Below, one piece after another: positions 26,215 through 34,882 of a DNA stretch of 64,000 bases. Numbering within the stretch: position 1 is the stretch's first letter; each line of letters begins with the position of its first letter. The notes beneath the pieces were generated by a model. It made no database searches and was not told where the DNA came from. It was given only the letters and a program-made list of their open reading frames with translations. Location: the NCBI RefSeq assembly GCF_026262575.1, contig NZ_JAPKFL010000002.1, forward strand, positions 235,953 through 299,952. The letters are read 5' to 3'. This stretch comes from Streptomyces marinisediminis. Lineage in GTDB: Bacteria > Actinomycetota > Actinomycetes > Streptomycetales > Streptomycetaceae. A program made the position numbers and the translations under genes.

Positions 26215-26589
26215 TCAGCGGACCGGGCCGGCAACGTCGACGGAGACCTTTTCGGCTCCGATCCGCCGCATGCGGTCGGTTCCCCACTCCCCCAACGAGG
26301 TCAGGGCCGCGTCGAGCGAGATGCCGTGCTCCGTCAAGGAGTACTCGACCTTCGGCGGCACTTCCCGGTACACCTCGCGGTGCACGAGCCCGTCCTCTTC
26401 CATTTCCCGCAGGTGTTGAATCAGCATCTTCTCGCTGACGCCCGGCAGGCCGCGCCGGAGCTCGGCGAACCGGCGGGTCCCGTAGTGGCGCAACTCCCAG
26501 AGGATCAGCGGCTTCCACTTGCCGGCGACCACGTCCATCGCCGCGTCGATGCCGCAGAAGTAGGGACCGCGTCGTGCTGTCGTCGCCAT
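26215..26589 (-). CDS. HxlR-family transcriptional regulator
   Basis: 124 residues from ATG 26589 (GTG 26607 is possible). A winged helix of the HxlR/MarR-like type: CGIDAAMDVVAGKWKPLIL then RRFAELRRGLPGVSEKMLIQHLREMEEDGLV (recognition helix) and the wing VPPKVEYSLTEHG. Cys near residue 13 matches the redox-sensing Cys of HypR/YodB-type members. It is divergent from an NADP-dependent oxidoreductase, the usual arrangement for a regulator and its single target. Its probable operator lies between them. Confidence 0.9.
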   Translation of the reverse strand: MATTARRGPYFCGIDAAMDVVAGKWKPLILWELRHYGTRRFAELRRGLPGVSEKMLIQHLREMEEDGLVHREVYREVPPKVEYSLTEHGISLDAALTSLGEWGTDRMRRIGAEKVSVDVAGPVR

Positions 26590-26616
26590 TCGCCCCCCAA
26601 GAGGCACTTACCCGGA

Positions 26617-26645
26617 AGTGAGTACCTCACTAATAAGTCGGTACT
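26617..26645. promoter_or_regulatory. Probable HxlR operator
   Basis: The 15-bp palindrome AGTGAGTACCTCACT (26617-26631) overlaps a wider dyad, AGTACC (26621-26626) and GGTACT (26640-26645). Both lie in the 120-bp promoter shared by the regulator and the imine-reductase-like gene. Confidence 0.6.
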
Positions 26646-26709
26646 GGTCAACCCTACCGGCGGCGGAGAGGATTCCGGAGAACGACGAACACGAGGGGGA
26701 GCACCGAAA

Positions 26710-27585
26710 ATGACAAGCGACGACACGACCCGGGTGAGCGTTCTCGGACTGGGGGCGATGGGCAGCGCTCTCGCGGACGCCCTGGTGAAAGCCGGATACG
26801 CGACGACGGTCTGGAACCGCTCGCCCGGGAAGGCGGACGACCTGGTCGCGCAGGGCGCGAGGGCCGCTGCCACGCCCGGCGACGCGGTCCGGTCCGGACC
26901 GCTGGTGATCGCGTGCCTGCTGGACCACGCGTCGGTCCGTGAGGTGCTCGACCCGCTCTCCGGTGACCTGGCCGGACGCACCCTGGTCAACGTCACCACG
27001 ACGTCACCGGCGCAGTCACGGGAGTTGGCCGCCTGGGCCGCCCGCGCCGGGATCGCGTACCTGGACGGCGGCATCATGGCGGTACCGGAGATGATCGGCC
27101 GGCCCGGGGCGTCGATCCTCTACAGCGGGTCCGCCGACGTCTTCCACCAGCACAAGCCGCTGCTCGACCGGTGGGGGGCCAGCACCTACTTCGGTGAGGA
27201 CGCCGGGCTGGCCTCCCTGTACGACCTCGCCCTCCTCGCGGGCATGTACGTCATGTTCGCCGGGTTCATGCACGGCGCCGCCATGGTCGCGCCGGCCGGC
27301 GTGACGGCGAGCGAGTTCGCCGCCAAGGCCGCCCCCTGGCTGACCGCCATGACCAGCGCCTTCCAGGAGTACGCCGAGGTCATCGACGGCGGGGACTACA
27401 CCGTCGCGGGTCAGCAGAGCCTCCGTTTCTCCAACCTCGGTGACCTTCTGGCCGCGAGTGCCGACCAGGGCATCAGCACCGAAGTGGTCGACATGGTCCA
27501 GCGGCTCATCCAACGCCAGATCGACGCGGGCCACGGCGAGGAGGGCTTCGCCCGCATCATCGAGAGCATCAGGCAACCGGGCTGA
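26710..27585 (+). CDS. NAD(P)-binding imine reductase / 6PGDH-like oxidoreductase
   Basis: 291 residues from ATG 26710 with GGGGGAG upstream. The Rossmann motif VLGLGAMGSALA (about 11-22) and VWNRSPGKAD (NADP phosphate binding) are followed by an all-helical C-terminal domain, as in imine reductases and beta-hydroxyacid dehydrogenases. The Lys catalytic in hydroxyacid dehydrogenases (GxxGxGxxxK) is absent; the loop reads YDLALLAGMYVMFAGFMHG, which points to the imine-reductase branch. It is divergent from an HxlR regulator that probably senses electrophiles. The substrate is unknown. Confidence 0.87.
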   Translation: MTSDDTTRVSVLGLGAMGSALADALVKAGYATTVWNRSPGKADDLVAQGARAAATPGDAVRSGPLVIACLLDHASVREVLDPLSGDLAGRTLVNVTTTSPAQSRELAAWAARAGIAYLDGGIMAVPEMIGRPGASILYSGSADVFHQHKPLLDRWGASTYFGEDAGLASLYDLALLAGMYVMFAGFMHGAAMVAPAGVTASEFAAKAAPWLTAMTSAFQEYAEVIDGGDYTVAGQQSLRFSNLGDLLAASADQGISTEVVDMVQRLIQRQIDAGHGEEGFARIIESIRQPG

Positions 27586-27660
27586 GGGCTCGCCCGGCCG
27601 GGCGTGGGCCGTGGCCGTCCGGTGGGCCGGTCGTCCCAGCGGCGGCACTCCGGACGCGGG

Positions 27661-27740
27661 GACGCGTGTGCCTCCGGGGTGCGTACCGGAGGCGTGTGCG
27701 CCTCCGGGATGCGTACGAGAGATGCCTGCGCCTCCGCGTG
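27661..27740. repeat. Degenerate tandem repeat of CGCCTCCGGG units
   Basis: About 2.5 copies of a 28-30-bp unit containing TGCGCCTCCGGGATGCGTAC, in the 285-bp gap before the next gene. Copies differ by small changes. No gene is seen in this gap. Confidence 0.4.
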
Positions 27741-27870
27741 CCGGGGGTGCGTGCGGCTGCTGACGTGGGGCGGCGGCGCTTCGGCCGGGGACGGCGCACG
27801 GTCCGCCCGGAGGGGCGGCGTCCCCGGCACCGGGCCCCCGGGGGCCCGGCACGTACTCCGGTGCGGCAGC

Positions 27871-28614
27871 ATGAGCCGCATGACCAGACCACACGCCCAG
27901 TCGGCGCGGCCGTCGGCGGCACGCCCGGACCCACGGCCGGCGGCCCCGCCGGAGCCCGGTGCGGCGGCCGCGCCGTCCGGGCCGGAGCCCGGGCTGCTCG
28001 CCGCCTTCGAGGCCGCGAAGGGGTTCATGCCGCGCCACGAGGGCCTGGCCCTGTACGCCGCGGCCCGGCGCGCCGCGCGTCTGGGCCACCCGCTGCTGGA
28101 GGTCGGCACCTACTGCGGGCGCTCCACCCTGCTGCTCGCGGACGCCGCGCGGCGGGCCGGGGTCACGGCCGTCACCGTCGACCACCACCGGGGCAGCGAG
28201 GAGCAGCAGCCGGGCTGGGAGTACCACGACCGGGAGCTGGTCGACCCGGCGGTGGGCCGGATGGACACGCTGCCCGCGTTCCGCCGCACCGTGCACGCCG
28301 CGGGCCTGGAGGAGCACGTGCTCGCCCTCGTCGGCCGGTCGCCGCAGGCGGCCGCGGTGTGGCGGGCGCCGCTGGGGCTCGTCTTCATCGACGGCGGCCA
28401 CACCGAGGAGCACGCGCGCGCCGACTACGTGGGGTGGGTCCCGCACCTGGCCGACGGCGGGCTGCTGCTGATCCACGACGTCTTCCCCGACCCGGCCGAC
28501 GGCGGCCGGGCCCCGTTCCACCTCTACCTGCGTGCGCTCGCCTCCGGGGCCTTCGCCGAGGAGCCGGGCACCGGGTCGCTGCGCGTGCTGCGCCGCACCG
28601 GGCGGGGCTGGTGA
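27871..28614 (+). CDS. Class I SAM-dependent methyltransferase (Methyltransf_24 type)
   Basis: 247 residues from ATG 27871 (ATG 27880 is also possible). A disordered 45-residue N-terminus precedes the domain. SAM motif I reads PLLEVGTYCGRSTLLLADAA, followed by VTVDHHRGSEEQQ. The later GLVFIDGGHTEEHARADY is the typical aspartate loop of O-methyltransferase-like proteins. It is 1 base from the amidase start, so both are probably one operon. In actinobacteria this pair is often conserved, which suggests a link to cell-wall biology rather than antibiotic synthesis. Confidence 0.85.
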   Translation: MSRMTRPHAQSARPSAARPDPRPAAPPEPGAAAAPSGPEPGLLAAFEAAKGFMPRHEGLALYAAARRAARLGHPLLEVGTYCGRSTLLLADAARRAGVTAVTVDHHRGSEEQQPGWEYHDRELVDPAVGRMDTLPAFRRTVHAAGLEEHVLALVGRSPQAAAVWRAPLGLVFIDGGHTEEHARADYVGWVPHLADGGLLLIHDVFPDPADGGRAPFHLYLRALASGAFAEEPGTGSLRVLRRTGRGW

Positions 28615-28615
28615 G

Positions 28616-29500
28616 GTGAGGCCCGCGCGCCGCGCGTTCGTCGCCGCCGCCGTCCTGCTGCCGCTGTGCCTGGCGGGCGCCCTGGTGTGGCTGCTGAACC
28701 GGGCGGGCGGGGAGCGGACCCCCGCGCCCCGCCCGCCCGCGCCCACCGCTTCGGCTCCGGACGCCCCCGCGCCGTCCGGAGCGCCGGAGGCCGGAGCGCC
28801 GGAGGCCGGGGCGCCGCTGCGGGGCGCCGTCGTCGTGCTGGACCCCGGGCACAACCCCGGGAACGCGGAGCACCCGGACGAGCTGGCGCGGCTGGTGGAC
28901 GCGGGGAACCACCGCAAGCCGTGCGACACCACCGGGACGGCCACCGACGGCGGTTACCCGGAAGCCGAGTTCACCCTCGCGGTGGCGCGGGCGGCCCGGG
29001 ACCGGCTCGAAGAGCTGGGCGCGACCGTGGTGTTGACACAGGACGCCGACCGGCCGTTCGGGCCCTGCGTCGACGAGCGGGCCGCGATCGGCAACGAGGC
29101 CGGGGCGGACGCGGTGGTCTCCGTGCACGCGGACGGTGCGGGCCCCGGCCAGCGCGGCTTCCACGTCATCCTGCCCGCCCGGGTGCGGGAGGGGACGGCC
29201 GACACCCGTGGCATCACGGACCCGTCGCGGGCGCTGGGGACGCACCTGGTCACGGCGTTCACCGCGGCGACGGGCAGCGAGCCCGCCCGGTACCTGGGGC
29301 CCAGGACGGCCGCCTCGGGCCTGGACGTGCGCGACGACCTCGCGGGGCTCAACCTCTCGGCCGTCCCCAAGGTGTTCCTGGAGTGTGGGAACATGCGGGA
29401 CCCCGACGACGCCGCGCTGCTCACCGACCCCCGGTGGCGCGACCGCGCGGGACGCGGCGTGGCCGACGGCGTCGCGGCGTTCCTCGCGGACCGCGGTTGA
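28616..29500 (+). CDS. N-acetylmuramoyl-L-alanine amidase (Amidase_3)
   Basis: 294 residues from GTG 28616, nearly touching the methyltransferase stop. The N-terminal hydrophobic helix (about 6-27) is an uncleaved anchor or signal, followed by an Ala/Pro linker. The catalytic domain (about 68-294) has the zinc ligands in VVLDPGHNPGN (His), EAEFTLAVARAA (Glu), VSVHADGAG (His) and the catalytic Glu in KVFLECGNM. It resembles mycobacterial Rv3717 (Ami1) in lacking a wall-binding domain. It would cut stem peptides from the wall glycan. Confidence 0.92.
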   Translation: MRPARRAFVAAAVLLPLCLAGALVWLLNRAGGERTPAPRPPAPTASAPDAPAPSGAPEAGAPEAGAPLRGAVVVLDPGHNPGNAEHPDELARLVDAGNHRKPCDTTGTATDGGYPEAEFTLAVARAARDRLEELGATVVLTQDADRPFGPCVDERAAIGNEAGADAVVSVHADGAGPGQRGFHVILPARVREGTADTRGITDPSRALGTHLVTAFTAATGSEPARYLGPRTAASGLDVRDDLAGLNLSAVPKVFLECGNMRDPDDAALLTDPRWRDRAGRGVADGVAAFLADRG

Positions 29501-29618
29501 GCACGGGGCGCGGCACCGAACCAGGGGGTCGTCCACCAGTTGACCGGGGAATCCGTACGATGGGGGCCGCCCCCGCGTATGACCGGATCATGACGACGAG
29601 ATCGACGAAGGACCTGAC

Positions 29619-30491
29619 GTGAACAACCGCTCGCTCAGCCGAGGCGACGCAGTGGTGATCGGAGCAGCGGTCGTGCTGTTCATCGCCTCGTTCCTCGACT
29701 TCTACTCCGCCGGGATCCAAAGCTGGAACGGCTGGTCGAACTTCTGGTGGCCGGTCATGCCGTCCGTCTTCCTGGCCGGTTTCTTCGCGGCCGGTCTGAT
29801 CGCGGGGTCCCGTTTCCTGCCGTCCGAGCCCAAGCCGCTGGGCCTGAAGCTGGACCAGTGGGGCCTGGCGCTCGCCCTCTTCGCCCTGTGGACCTCGCTG
29901 TGGACGCTGCTGAGCGGCGCCAGCTCGTTCAAGGACGGTCTGGACATCGGCGCGGGGCAGATCATCTCCTTCATCGCCCTCCTCCTGCTCGCGGCCGGGG
30001 CCGTGCTGACTCACTTCGTGCCCGCGCTGCGCGCGCCGCTCATCCCGGCCGGCGGGCCGAAGCCGGCGCAGCCGTACGGCCAGCAGGCCGGTTACGGGTA
30101 CCCGGCCCAGGGCGGCCAGCCGTCCTACGGCTACCCCGGCGCGCCGCAGCCCGGCGCCCCGCACGACCCGCAGGGCTCCTACGGCGGCCAGCCCCAGCCG
30201 CACGGCGCCCAGCCGTCCTACGGCGGCCAGCAGCCGCACCAGCCGCAGGCCGCGGCCCAGCAGCCGCCCGCCGCGCAGCCGCAGGCCGACCCGAACTTCC
30301 AGCCGTTCTGGTTCGCGGTGCCGGTCGCGCGGCCGCTGGTCGGGGAGGACGGCTCGCCGCAGCCGGTCGCGGAGCTGACGCCGGGCACCTGGTACCTGGC
30401 GGTCGAGCAGCGCGGCCAGGCACTCGTCGCACAGACCCAGGACGGCCGCCGCGGGCTGCTCCAGGACACCTCCGGCATCCAGCGCGGCTGA
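29619..30491 (+). CDS. DUF5336-like membrane protein with Gln/Pro-rich tail
   Basis: 290 residues from GTG 29619, with AAGGA upstream. Four predicted membrane helices (about 10-30, 42-65, 82-102 and 110-135) are followed by a cytoplasmic low-complexity region with repeats of YGYP, PSYG and QPQ. A short folded C-terminal domain has WFAVPVARPLVGEDG and a predicted beta structure. The membrane half resembles DUF5336. The tail may drive assembly at the membrane, but the function is unknown. Followed by a strong terminator. Confidence 0.78.
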   Translation: MNNRSLSRGDAVVIGAAVVLFIASFLDFYSAGIQSWNGWSNFWWPVMPSVFLAGFFAAGLIAGSRFLPSEPKPLGLKLDQWGLALALFALWTSLWTLLSGASSFKDGLDIGAGQIISFIALLLLAAGAVLTHFVPALRAPLIPAGGPKPAQPYGQQAGYGYPAQGGQPSYGYPGAPQPGAPHDPQGSYGGQPQPHGAQPSYGGQQPHQPQAAAQQPPAAQPQADPNFQPFWFAVPVARPLVGEDGSPQPVAELTPGTWYLAVEQRGQALVAQTQDGRRGLLQDTSGIQRG

Positions 30492-30512
30492 CCGCACGGC
30501 GCGGCAGGTCCC

Positions 30513-30557
30513 GCGAAGGCCCCGGCTCCCGCCGCACGCGGGGACCGGGGCCTTCGC
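30513..30557 (+). terminator. Terminator after the DUF5336-like gene
   Basis: A 13-bp perfect stem GCGAAGGCCCCGG (30513-30525 with 30545-30557), beginning 22 bases after the stop. Confidence 0.8.
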
Positions 30558-30670
30558 CGTCGCGGGGCCGGCGGCCGGGCGCGCGCGGGTGCCGGCCGGG
30601 GCGCGGGCCGCGCGCCCGTCCGGGAGGCAGCGAAAGAGGCGGTCGGGGCGGAAGCGCGCGGCGGCCGAGC

Positions 30671-30733
30671 GGCAGCAGCCGGCCGAACCGCGCGGGGCCG
30701 GGCGTCGGCAGCAGCCGGCCGAGCCGCGCGGGA
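30671..30733. repeat. 25-bp direct repeat in the convergent gap
   Basis: GGCAGCAGCCGGCCGA then CCGCGCGG occurs at 30671-30695 and 30707-30731 (36-bp period, one difference). The surrounding 30558-30769 spacer holds no gene. Confidence 0.5.
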
Positions 30734-30769
30734 GCCCGGCCTCCGCAGCGGTCGGCGCGGGGCCCGGCG

Positions 30770-31837
30770 TCAGCAGCAGTCGGGGGCCAGGCCGCGCGGG
30801 AGGCCGGTGGCGCCGAAGACCTCCGTCGTCGCCTCGTCCCCGCCCAGCGCGGCGGTGGCCAGCAGCAGGGAGCCGGCCGTCCACGCCGTCTGCTCGCGCG
30901 GCCACACGGCGTCGTCCGCGTAGACGTAGCCGGTCCAGTACATGCCGCTCGGCGCGCGCAGGTGGGTGATGGAGCGCAGGATCTCCACCGCGCGGTCGGA
31001 CTCCCCCATCGCCCACAGGGCCAGGGCCAGTTCGGCGCTCTCCCCGCCCGTCACCCAGGGGTTGGGCACGACGCAGCGCACGCCCAGGCCGGGGACGACG
31101 AAGCGGTCCCAGCCCGCCTCGATGCGCTCCTTGGCGGCCGGGCCGGTGACGGCACCGGTGAGCACGGGGTAGTACCAGTCCATCGAGTAGCGGGACTTGT
31201 CGGCGAACCGCTCGGGGTGGTGGGCGATGGCGTGGCCCAGCCGCCCGGCGGCCAGCTCCCAGTCCGGCTGCGGCTCCTCGCGGTGTTCGGCGATGGCCAG
31301 CGCGCACCGCACGGCCTGGTAGACCGAGGAGCAGCCGGTCAGCAGGGCCTCGGTGCGCACCGTGCCGTCGGCCTCGCGCTTCCAGGCGACCTGGCCGCCG
31401 GGCTGCTGGAGCGCCAGCACGAAGGCGACGGCGGCGGAGACGACGGGCCACATGCGGTCCAGGAAGGTGTCGTCCCCGGTGGCGAGGTAGTGGTGCCAGA
31501 CGCCGACGGCGACGTAGGCGCAGAAGTTGGACTCCCGGCCCCGGTCGGTCGGCGCGTCGGCGGCGCCGTCCGCGTAGGCCGCGTACCAGGAGCCGTCGGG
31601 GAGCTGGTGCTCGGCGAGCCAGCGGTAGGCGGCCTCGGCGCGGGCGTGCTCGCCCGCCGTGTCGAGCGCCATCGCCGCCTCCACGTGGTCCCAGGGGTCC
31701 AGGTGGTGGCCGCGGAACCAGGGGATCGCGCCGTCGGGCCGCTGCTGGGCGAGGATGCCCGCGACCGTCACCGCGGCCTCCTCGGCCGTCAGCACGCCGG
31801 GCAGGACGAGGCGTTCGGTGCGCTCCGGGCTCGTCAC
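30770..31837 (-). CDS. (Alpha/alpha)6-barrel protein, annotated 'prenyltransferase'
   Basis: 355 residues from GTG 31837, overlapping the methyltransferase stop by 4 bases (GTGA). Helical-pair repeats with QQRPDGAIPWF, HHLDPWDHVEAAMALD, QLPDGSWYAAYADG and ESNFCAYVAVGVWHHYL match the terpene-cyclase/GH15-like toroid fold. The acidic residues of the squalene-hopene cyclase DxDD motif are not seen, so a glycan-processing or lipid-handling role is as likely as prenyl transfer. It is the last gene of an operon with a glycosyltransferase and methyltransferase. Confidence 0.8.
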   Translation of the reverse strand: MTSPERTERLVLPGVLTAEEAAVTVAGILAQQRPDGAIPWFRGHHLDPWDHVEAAMALDTAGEHARAEAAYRWLAEHQLPDGSWYAAYADGAADAPTDRGRESNFCAYVAVGVWHHYLATGDDTFLDRMWPVVSAAVAFVLALQQPGGQVAWKREADGTVRTEALLTGCSSVYQAVRCALAIAEHREEPQPDWELAAGRLGHAIAHHPERFADKSRYSMDWYYPVLTGAVTGPAAKERIEAGWDRFVVPGLGVRCVVPNPWVTGGESAELALALWAMGESDRAVEILRSITHLRAPSGMYWTGYVYADDAVWPREQTAWTAGSLLLATAALGGDEATTEVFGATGLPRGLAPDCC

Positions 31838-32595
31838 GCGGCGCCCCCGGCGGAGGGCGCCGCGGTGCGCGGCAGGCGCGGCTTGGTGGCGTAGGCGACG
31901 AAGCTCTTGCCGATGAGCGGGTCGAGCGCGCGCTCGGCGAGCCGGGTGGCCAGTGGCTTCTTCATGATGTCCCACACCAGGAGCTTGTGGTAGGCGCGCA
32001 CCGGCAGCGCCGCGTCCTGGCCGTCCCGGTGCACGCCGAAGGCGCACTTGAGCCACCAGTAGGGCGAGTGCAGGCCGTGCGCGTGGTGGGTGCCGTAGGG
32101 GCGCAGTCCGGCCTCGCGGAGCTTGGCGAGGAGTTCGTGCGCGCGGTAGATGCGGATGTGGCCGCCCTCCACCTCGTGGTAGGCGTCCGAGAGGGCCCAG
32201 CACACCTTCTCGGGGCCGTAGCGCGGCACGGTGACGGCGATGCGGCCGCCCGGGCGCAGCACGCGCACCATCTCGGCCAGCACGCCCTTGTCGTCGGGGA
32301 TGTGCTCCATCACCTCGGAGATGATGACGACGTCGAAGCTGTCGTCGGGGAAGGGCAGCGCCAGGGCGTCGCCCTCCATGGCGGTGGCCGTGGCGCCCGC
32401 CGGGGCCTCGCCGGCCTCCCGCATGGCGGCGAACCAGGTGGCCACCTCGCGGATCTCCGCCGCGTCGCGGTCGAGCGCGACGACGTGGGCGCCGCGCCGG
32501 TAGCACTCGAAGGCGTGGCGTCCGGCGCCGCAGCCCAGGTCGAGGACGCGGTCGCCCGCGGCGAGCGGGAACCGGGAGAAGTCGACGGTCAGCAC
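31834..32595 (-). CDS. Class I SAM-dependent methyltransferase
   Basis: 253 residues from GTG 32595. SAM motif I reads RVLDLGCGAGRHAFE (about residue 17), acidic loop VVALDRDAAEIREV, motif II DVVIISEVMEHIPDD and VRVLRPGGRIAVTVPRYGPE. The N-terminus MLTVDFSRFPLAAGD is typical of the methyltransferases found next to this glycosyltransferase type. It is 43 bases after the GT4 gene and coupled by a 4-base overlap to the barrel protein gene. Its substrate is probably the glycosylated product of the operon, which is unknown. Confidence 0.88.
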   Translation of the reverse strand: MLTVDFSRFPLAAGDRVLDLGCGAGRHAFECYRRGAHVVALDRDAAEIREVATWFAAMREAGEAPAGATATAMEGDALALPFPDDSFDVVIISEVMEHIPDDKGVLAEMVRVLRPGGRIAVTVPRYGPEKVCWALSDAYHEVEGGHIRIYRAHELLAKLREAGLRPYGTHHAHGLHSPYWWLKCAFGVHRDGQDAALPVRAYHKLLVWDIMKKPLATRLAERALDPLIGKSFVAYATKPRLPRTAAPSAGGAA

Positions 32596-32638
32596 AGGGG
32601 TTCTGCTTTCGTGGCGGGGGTCGGGGCGGGCGTGGCGG

Positions 32639-33985
32639 TCAGGTGCGCGGTCGGGCGGCGGTGCGGGCGATGGCCTCGCGGTAGTGCTCGGCGGTGCCGA
32701 TGGCCGCCTGCCGCCAGGTGAACCGGCTGAGCACCCGGGCCCGCCCGGCCGCGCCGAGGCGGGCGCGCAGCGGGGCGTCGTCGAGGAGGCGGCCGAGGGC
32801 CGCGGCGAGCGTGCCGGCGTCGCCGGGCGGCACCGCCAGGCAGGTCTCGCCGTCGGGCCCGGCGACCTCGGGGATGGCGCCGCCGGTCGTGGCCACCAGC
32901 GGGGTCCCGGTGGCCATGGCCTCGGCGGCGGGCAGCGAGAAGCCCTCGTAGAGCGAGGGGACGCAGGCGACCTGGGCCCCGCGCACCAGGTCGGCGAGGT
33001 CGCGGTCGCTGAGGCCCTTGACGAACTCGACGGGGCGGCGTCCGGTGCGGTCCGGCACGTGCAGGCCGAACCGCTCGATGGCGGCGGCCACCGGCCCGCC
33101 GTCCGCCCGGCGGCCCACGACGACGAGGTGCGCGCCGGGCTGTTCGGTGCGGATCTTGGCCAGGGCCTCCACCAGATGCACCAGTCCCTTGAGCGGGACG
33201 TCGGCGCTGGAGGTGGTGACGATGCGTCCGGGGACCTCGGGGACGGCCGGGTCGGGGGCGAACAGGTCGGTGTCGGCGCCGATGTGCACGACGTGGACGC
33301 GGTCGCCGCGCACGCCGAGGTGGTCGACGATCTCCCGGCGCGAGGTGCCGGAGACGGTGAGCACCGACGGCAGGCGGCGGGCGACGCGGCGCTGCATGCG
33401 GGTGAAGCCGTACCAGCGGCGCACGGAGAGCCGGCGCCTGGCGGTGTCGGCGGCGGCCAGGTCGAGCTCGCGGTCGACGGTGACGGGGTGGTGCACGGTG
33501 GTGACCAGCGGGGCGCCGAGCGCGCCCGGACCGCCGAGGAGCCCGTAGCCGAGCGTCTGGTTGTCGTGGACGACGTCGAACGCGCCGCGGCGGGCGGCGA
33601 GGTGGCGGCGGGCGCGCAGGGAGAACGTCAGCGGCTCGGGGAAGCCGCCGGTCCACATGGTGGCCACCTCCAGCGCGTCGATCCAGTCGCGGTACTCGCC
33701 GCGGCCGGGGGTGCGGAAGGGGTCGGGCTGCCGGTAGAGGTCGAGGCTGGGCAGCTCGGTGAGGGTGACGCCGTCGTCGACGACCGGGTAGGGCTGGGCG
33801 CCGATGACCTCGACGCGGTGGCCCAGGCGCACCAGCTCGCGCGAGAGGTGCCGCACGTAGACGCCCTGGCCGCCGCAGAAGGGGTTGCCCTTGTAGGTGA
33901 GCAGGGCGACGCGCAGCGGGCGGTCCTCGCCGCCGCCGGCGCGCCGGGGTGCGGACGCCGCGTCGCGTATGGCCTCTGCGGTCAC
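32639..33985 (-). CDS. GT4-family glycosyltransferase
   Basis: 448 residues from GTG 33985. A GT-B fold retaining enzyme. The N-terminal domain opens with VALLTYKGNPFCGGQGVYVR (acceptor-side glycine loop). The C-terminal domain contains TSSADVPLKGLVHLVEALAK and the EGFSLPAAEAMATGTPLVAT motif with the donor-binding Glu pair. There is no membrane helix. First gene of a three-gene operon that is divergent from a KstR-like TetR gene. The donor and acceptor are unknown; a lipid-linked or polyketide-like acceptor would fit the regulator. Confidence 0.9.
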   Translation of the reverse strand: MTAEAIRDAASAPRRAGGGEDRPLRVALLTYKGNPFCGGQGVYVRHLSRELVRLGHRVEVIGAQPYPVVDDGVTLTELPSLDLYRQPDPFRTPGRGEYRDWIDALEVATMWTGGFPEPLTFSLRARRHLAARRGAFDVVHDNQTLGYGLLGGPGALGAPLVTTVHHPVTVDRELDLAAADTARRRLSVRRWYGFTRMQRRVARRLPSVLTVSGTSRREIVDHLGVRGDRVHVVHIGADTDLFAPDPAVPEVPGRIVTTSSADVPLKGLVHLVEALAKIRTEQPGAHLVVVGRRADGGPVAAAIERFGLHVPDRTGRRPVEFVKGLSDRDLADLVRGAQVACVPSLYEGFSLPAAEAMATGTPLVATTGGAIPEVAGPDGETCLAVPPGDAGTLAAALGRLLDDAPLRARLGAAGRARVLSRFTWRQAAIGTAEHYREAIARTAARPRT

Positions 33986-34042
33986 TCGCCGTCCGTCCCT
34001 TCGTGCCGGATTTCCGCGGGAGCGTATCCGCTCGCGCTAAGG

Positions 34043-34056
34043 TAGAACAAGTTTCA
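34043..34056. promoter_or_regulatory. KstR-type operator TAGAACAAGTTTCA
   Basis: Fits every defined position of the KstR consensus TnnAACnnGTTnnA. It lies between the divergent glycosyltransferase operon (start 33985) and the KstR-like regulator (start 34184), so it can control both. Confidence 0.7.
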
Positions 34057-34183
34057 GTCCGCCGGACGGCGGGCCGCCGCCTCCCTGAATCTACCGGCCG
34101 GTCACCACGCCGCTGAGAACGGAGCCGGTGATTCCCACCACGGTTCCCCGACCACACCGACGACTTCGAGCCCCCACGCCACC

Positions 34184-34882
34184 ATGACCTCTTCCGCCAC
34201 ACCGCCATCGGACCGGCCCCCCGCCCCGCCGACGCCGCCCGGCGCACCCGGCGCACCCGGCGCGACGGGGCACCCGCCCGCCGGGCCCCCCGCCGCACCG
34301 CGCTCCGGACGGCAGGAGGCGCGGCGGCGGGAGATCCTGCGCGCCGCGACGGAGCTGGCCCGCGCGGGCGGCTACGACGCCGTGCAGATGCGCGAGGTGG
34401 CCGAGTCCGCCGGGGTCGCGCTGGGCACGCTGTACCGCTACTTCCCGTCCAAGATCCACCTGCTGGTGGCCGTCCTGCAGGACCAGCTACGCCTGCTGCA
34501 CGCCACGGTGCGCGAGAACCCGCCACGCGAACGGGGCGCGGGAGCCCGCGTGGCGGCGGCGCTGATGCGCGCGTTTCACGCCATGCGGGACGAGCCCCAC
34601 CTCGCCTCCGCGATGGTGCGGGCCCTGACCGCGGCGGACCGCTCGGTAAGCGCCGAGGTCGACACCGTGCTGGCGAGCACGACGGGGATCGTGCTGGAGG
34701 CGATGGGGTCGCGCGAGCCCGTGCCGCCGGCGGCGCTCTCGGCTGTCCGGGTGATCGAGCACACCTGGTTCTCCCTGCTCATCGCCTGGCTCTCCGGCCG
34801 GGCGACGATCGCCACGGTGCGCACCGACCTCGCGACGGTGTGCCGACTGGCCGACGCGCCACCCGGCGCGGGCGAGAACTGA
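34184..34882 (+). CDS. KstR-like TetR-family regulator
   Basis: 232 residues. A Pro/Ala-rich N-terminal tail (1-42) precedes a TetR domain with GGYDAVQMREVAESAGVALG and TLYRYFPSKIHLLVAVL. These segments strongly resemble mycobacterial KstR, the repressor of cholesterol catabolism that senses a sterol-derived CoA ester. The start ATG 34184 lacks a clear Shine-Dalgarno; internal starts would shorten the disordered tail only. A KstR-consensus site lies in its promoter. No sterol-degradation genes occur in this window, so the ligand may be another acyl-CoA. Confidence 0.85.
   Translation: MTSSATPPSDRPPAPPTPPGAPGAPGATGHPPAGPPAAPRSGRQEARRREILRAATELARAGGYDAVQMREVAESAGVALGTLYRYFPSKIHLLVAVLQDQLRLLHATVRENPPRERGAGARVAAALMRAFHAMRDEPHLASAMVRALTAADRSVSAEVDTVLASTTGIVLEAMGSREPVPPAALSAVRVIEHTWFSLLIAWLSGRATIATVRTDLATVCRLADAPPGAGEN

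Noticed and set aside
34184..34882. TetR regulator as the controller of the ram genes
   Set aside because: The divergent partner and matching operator belong to the glycosyltransferase operon; ramR has its own upstream region.
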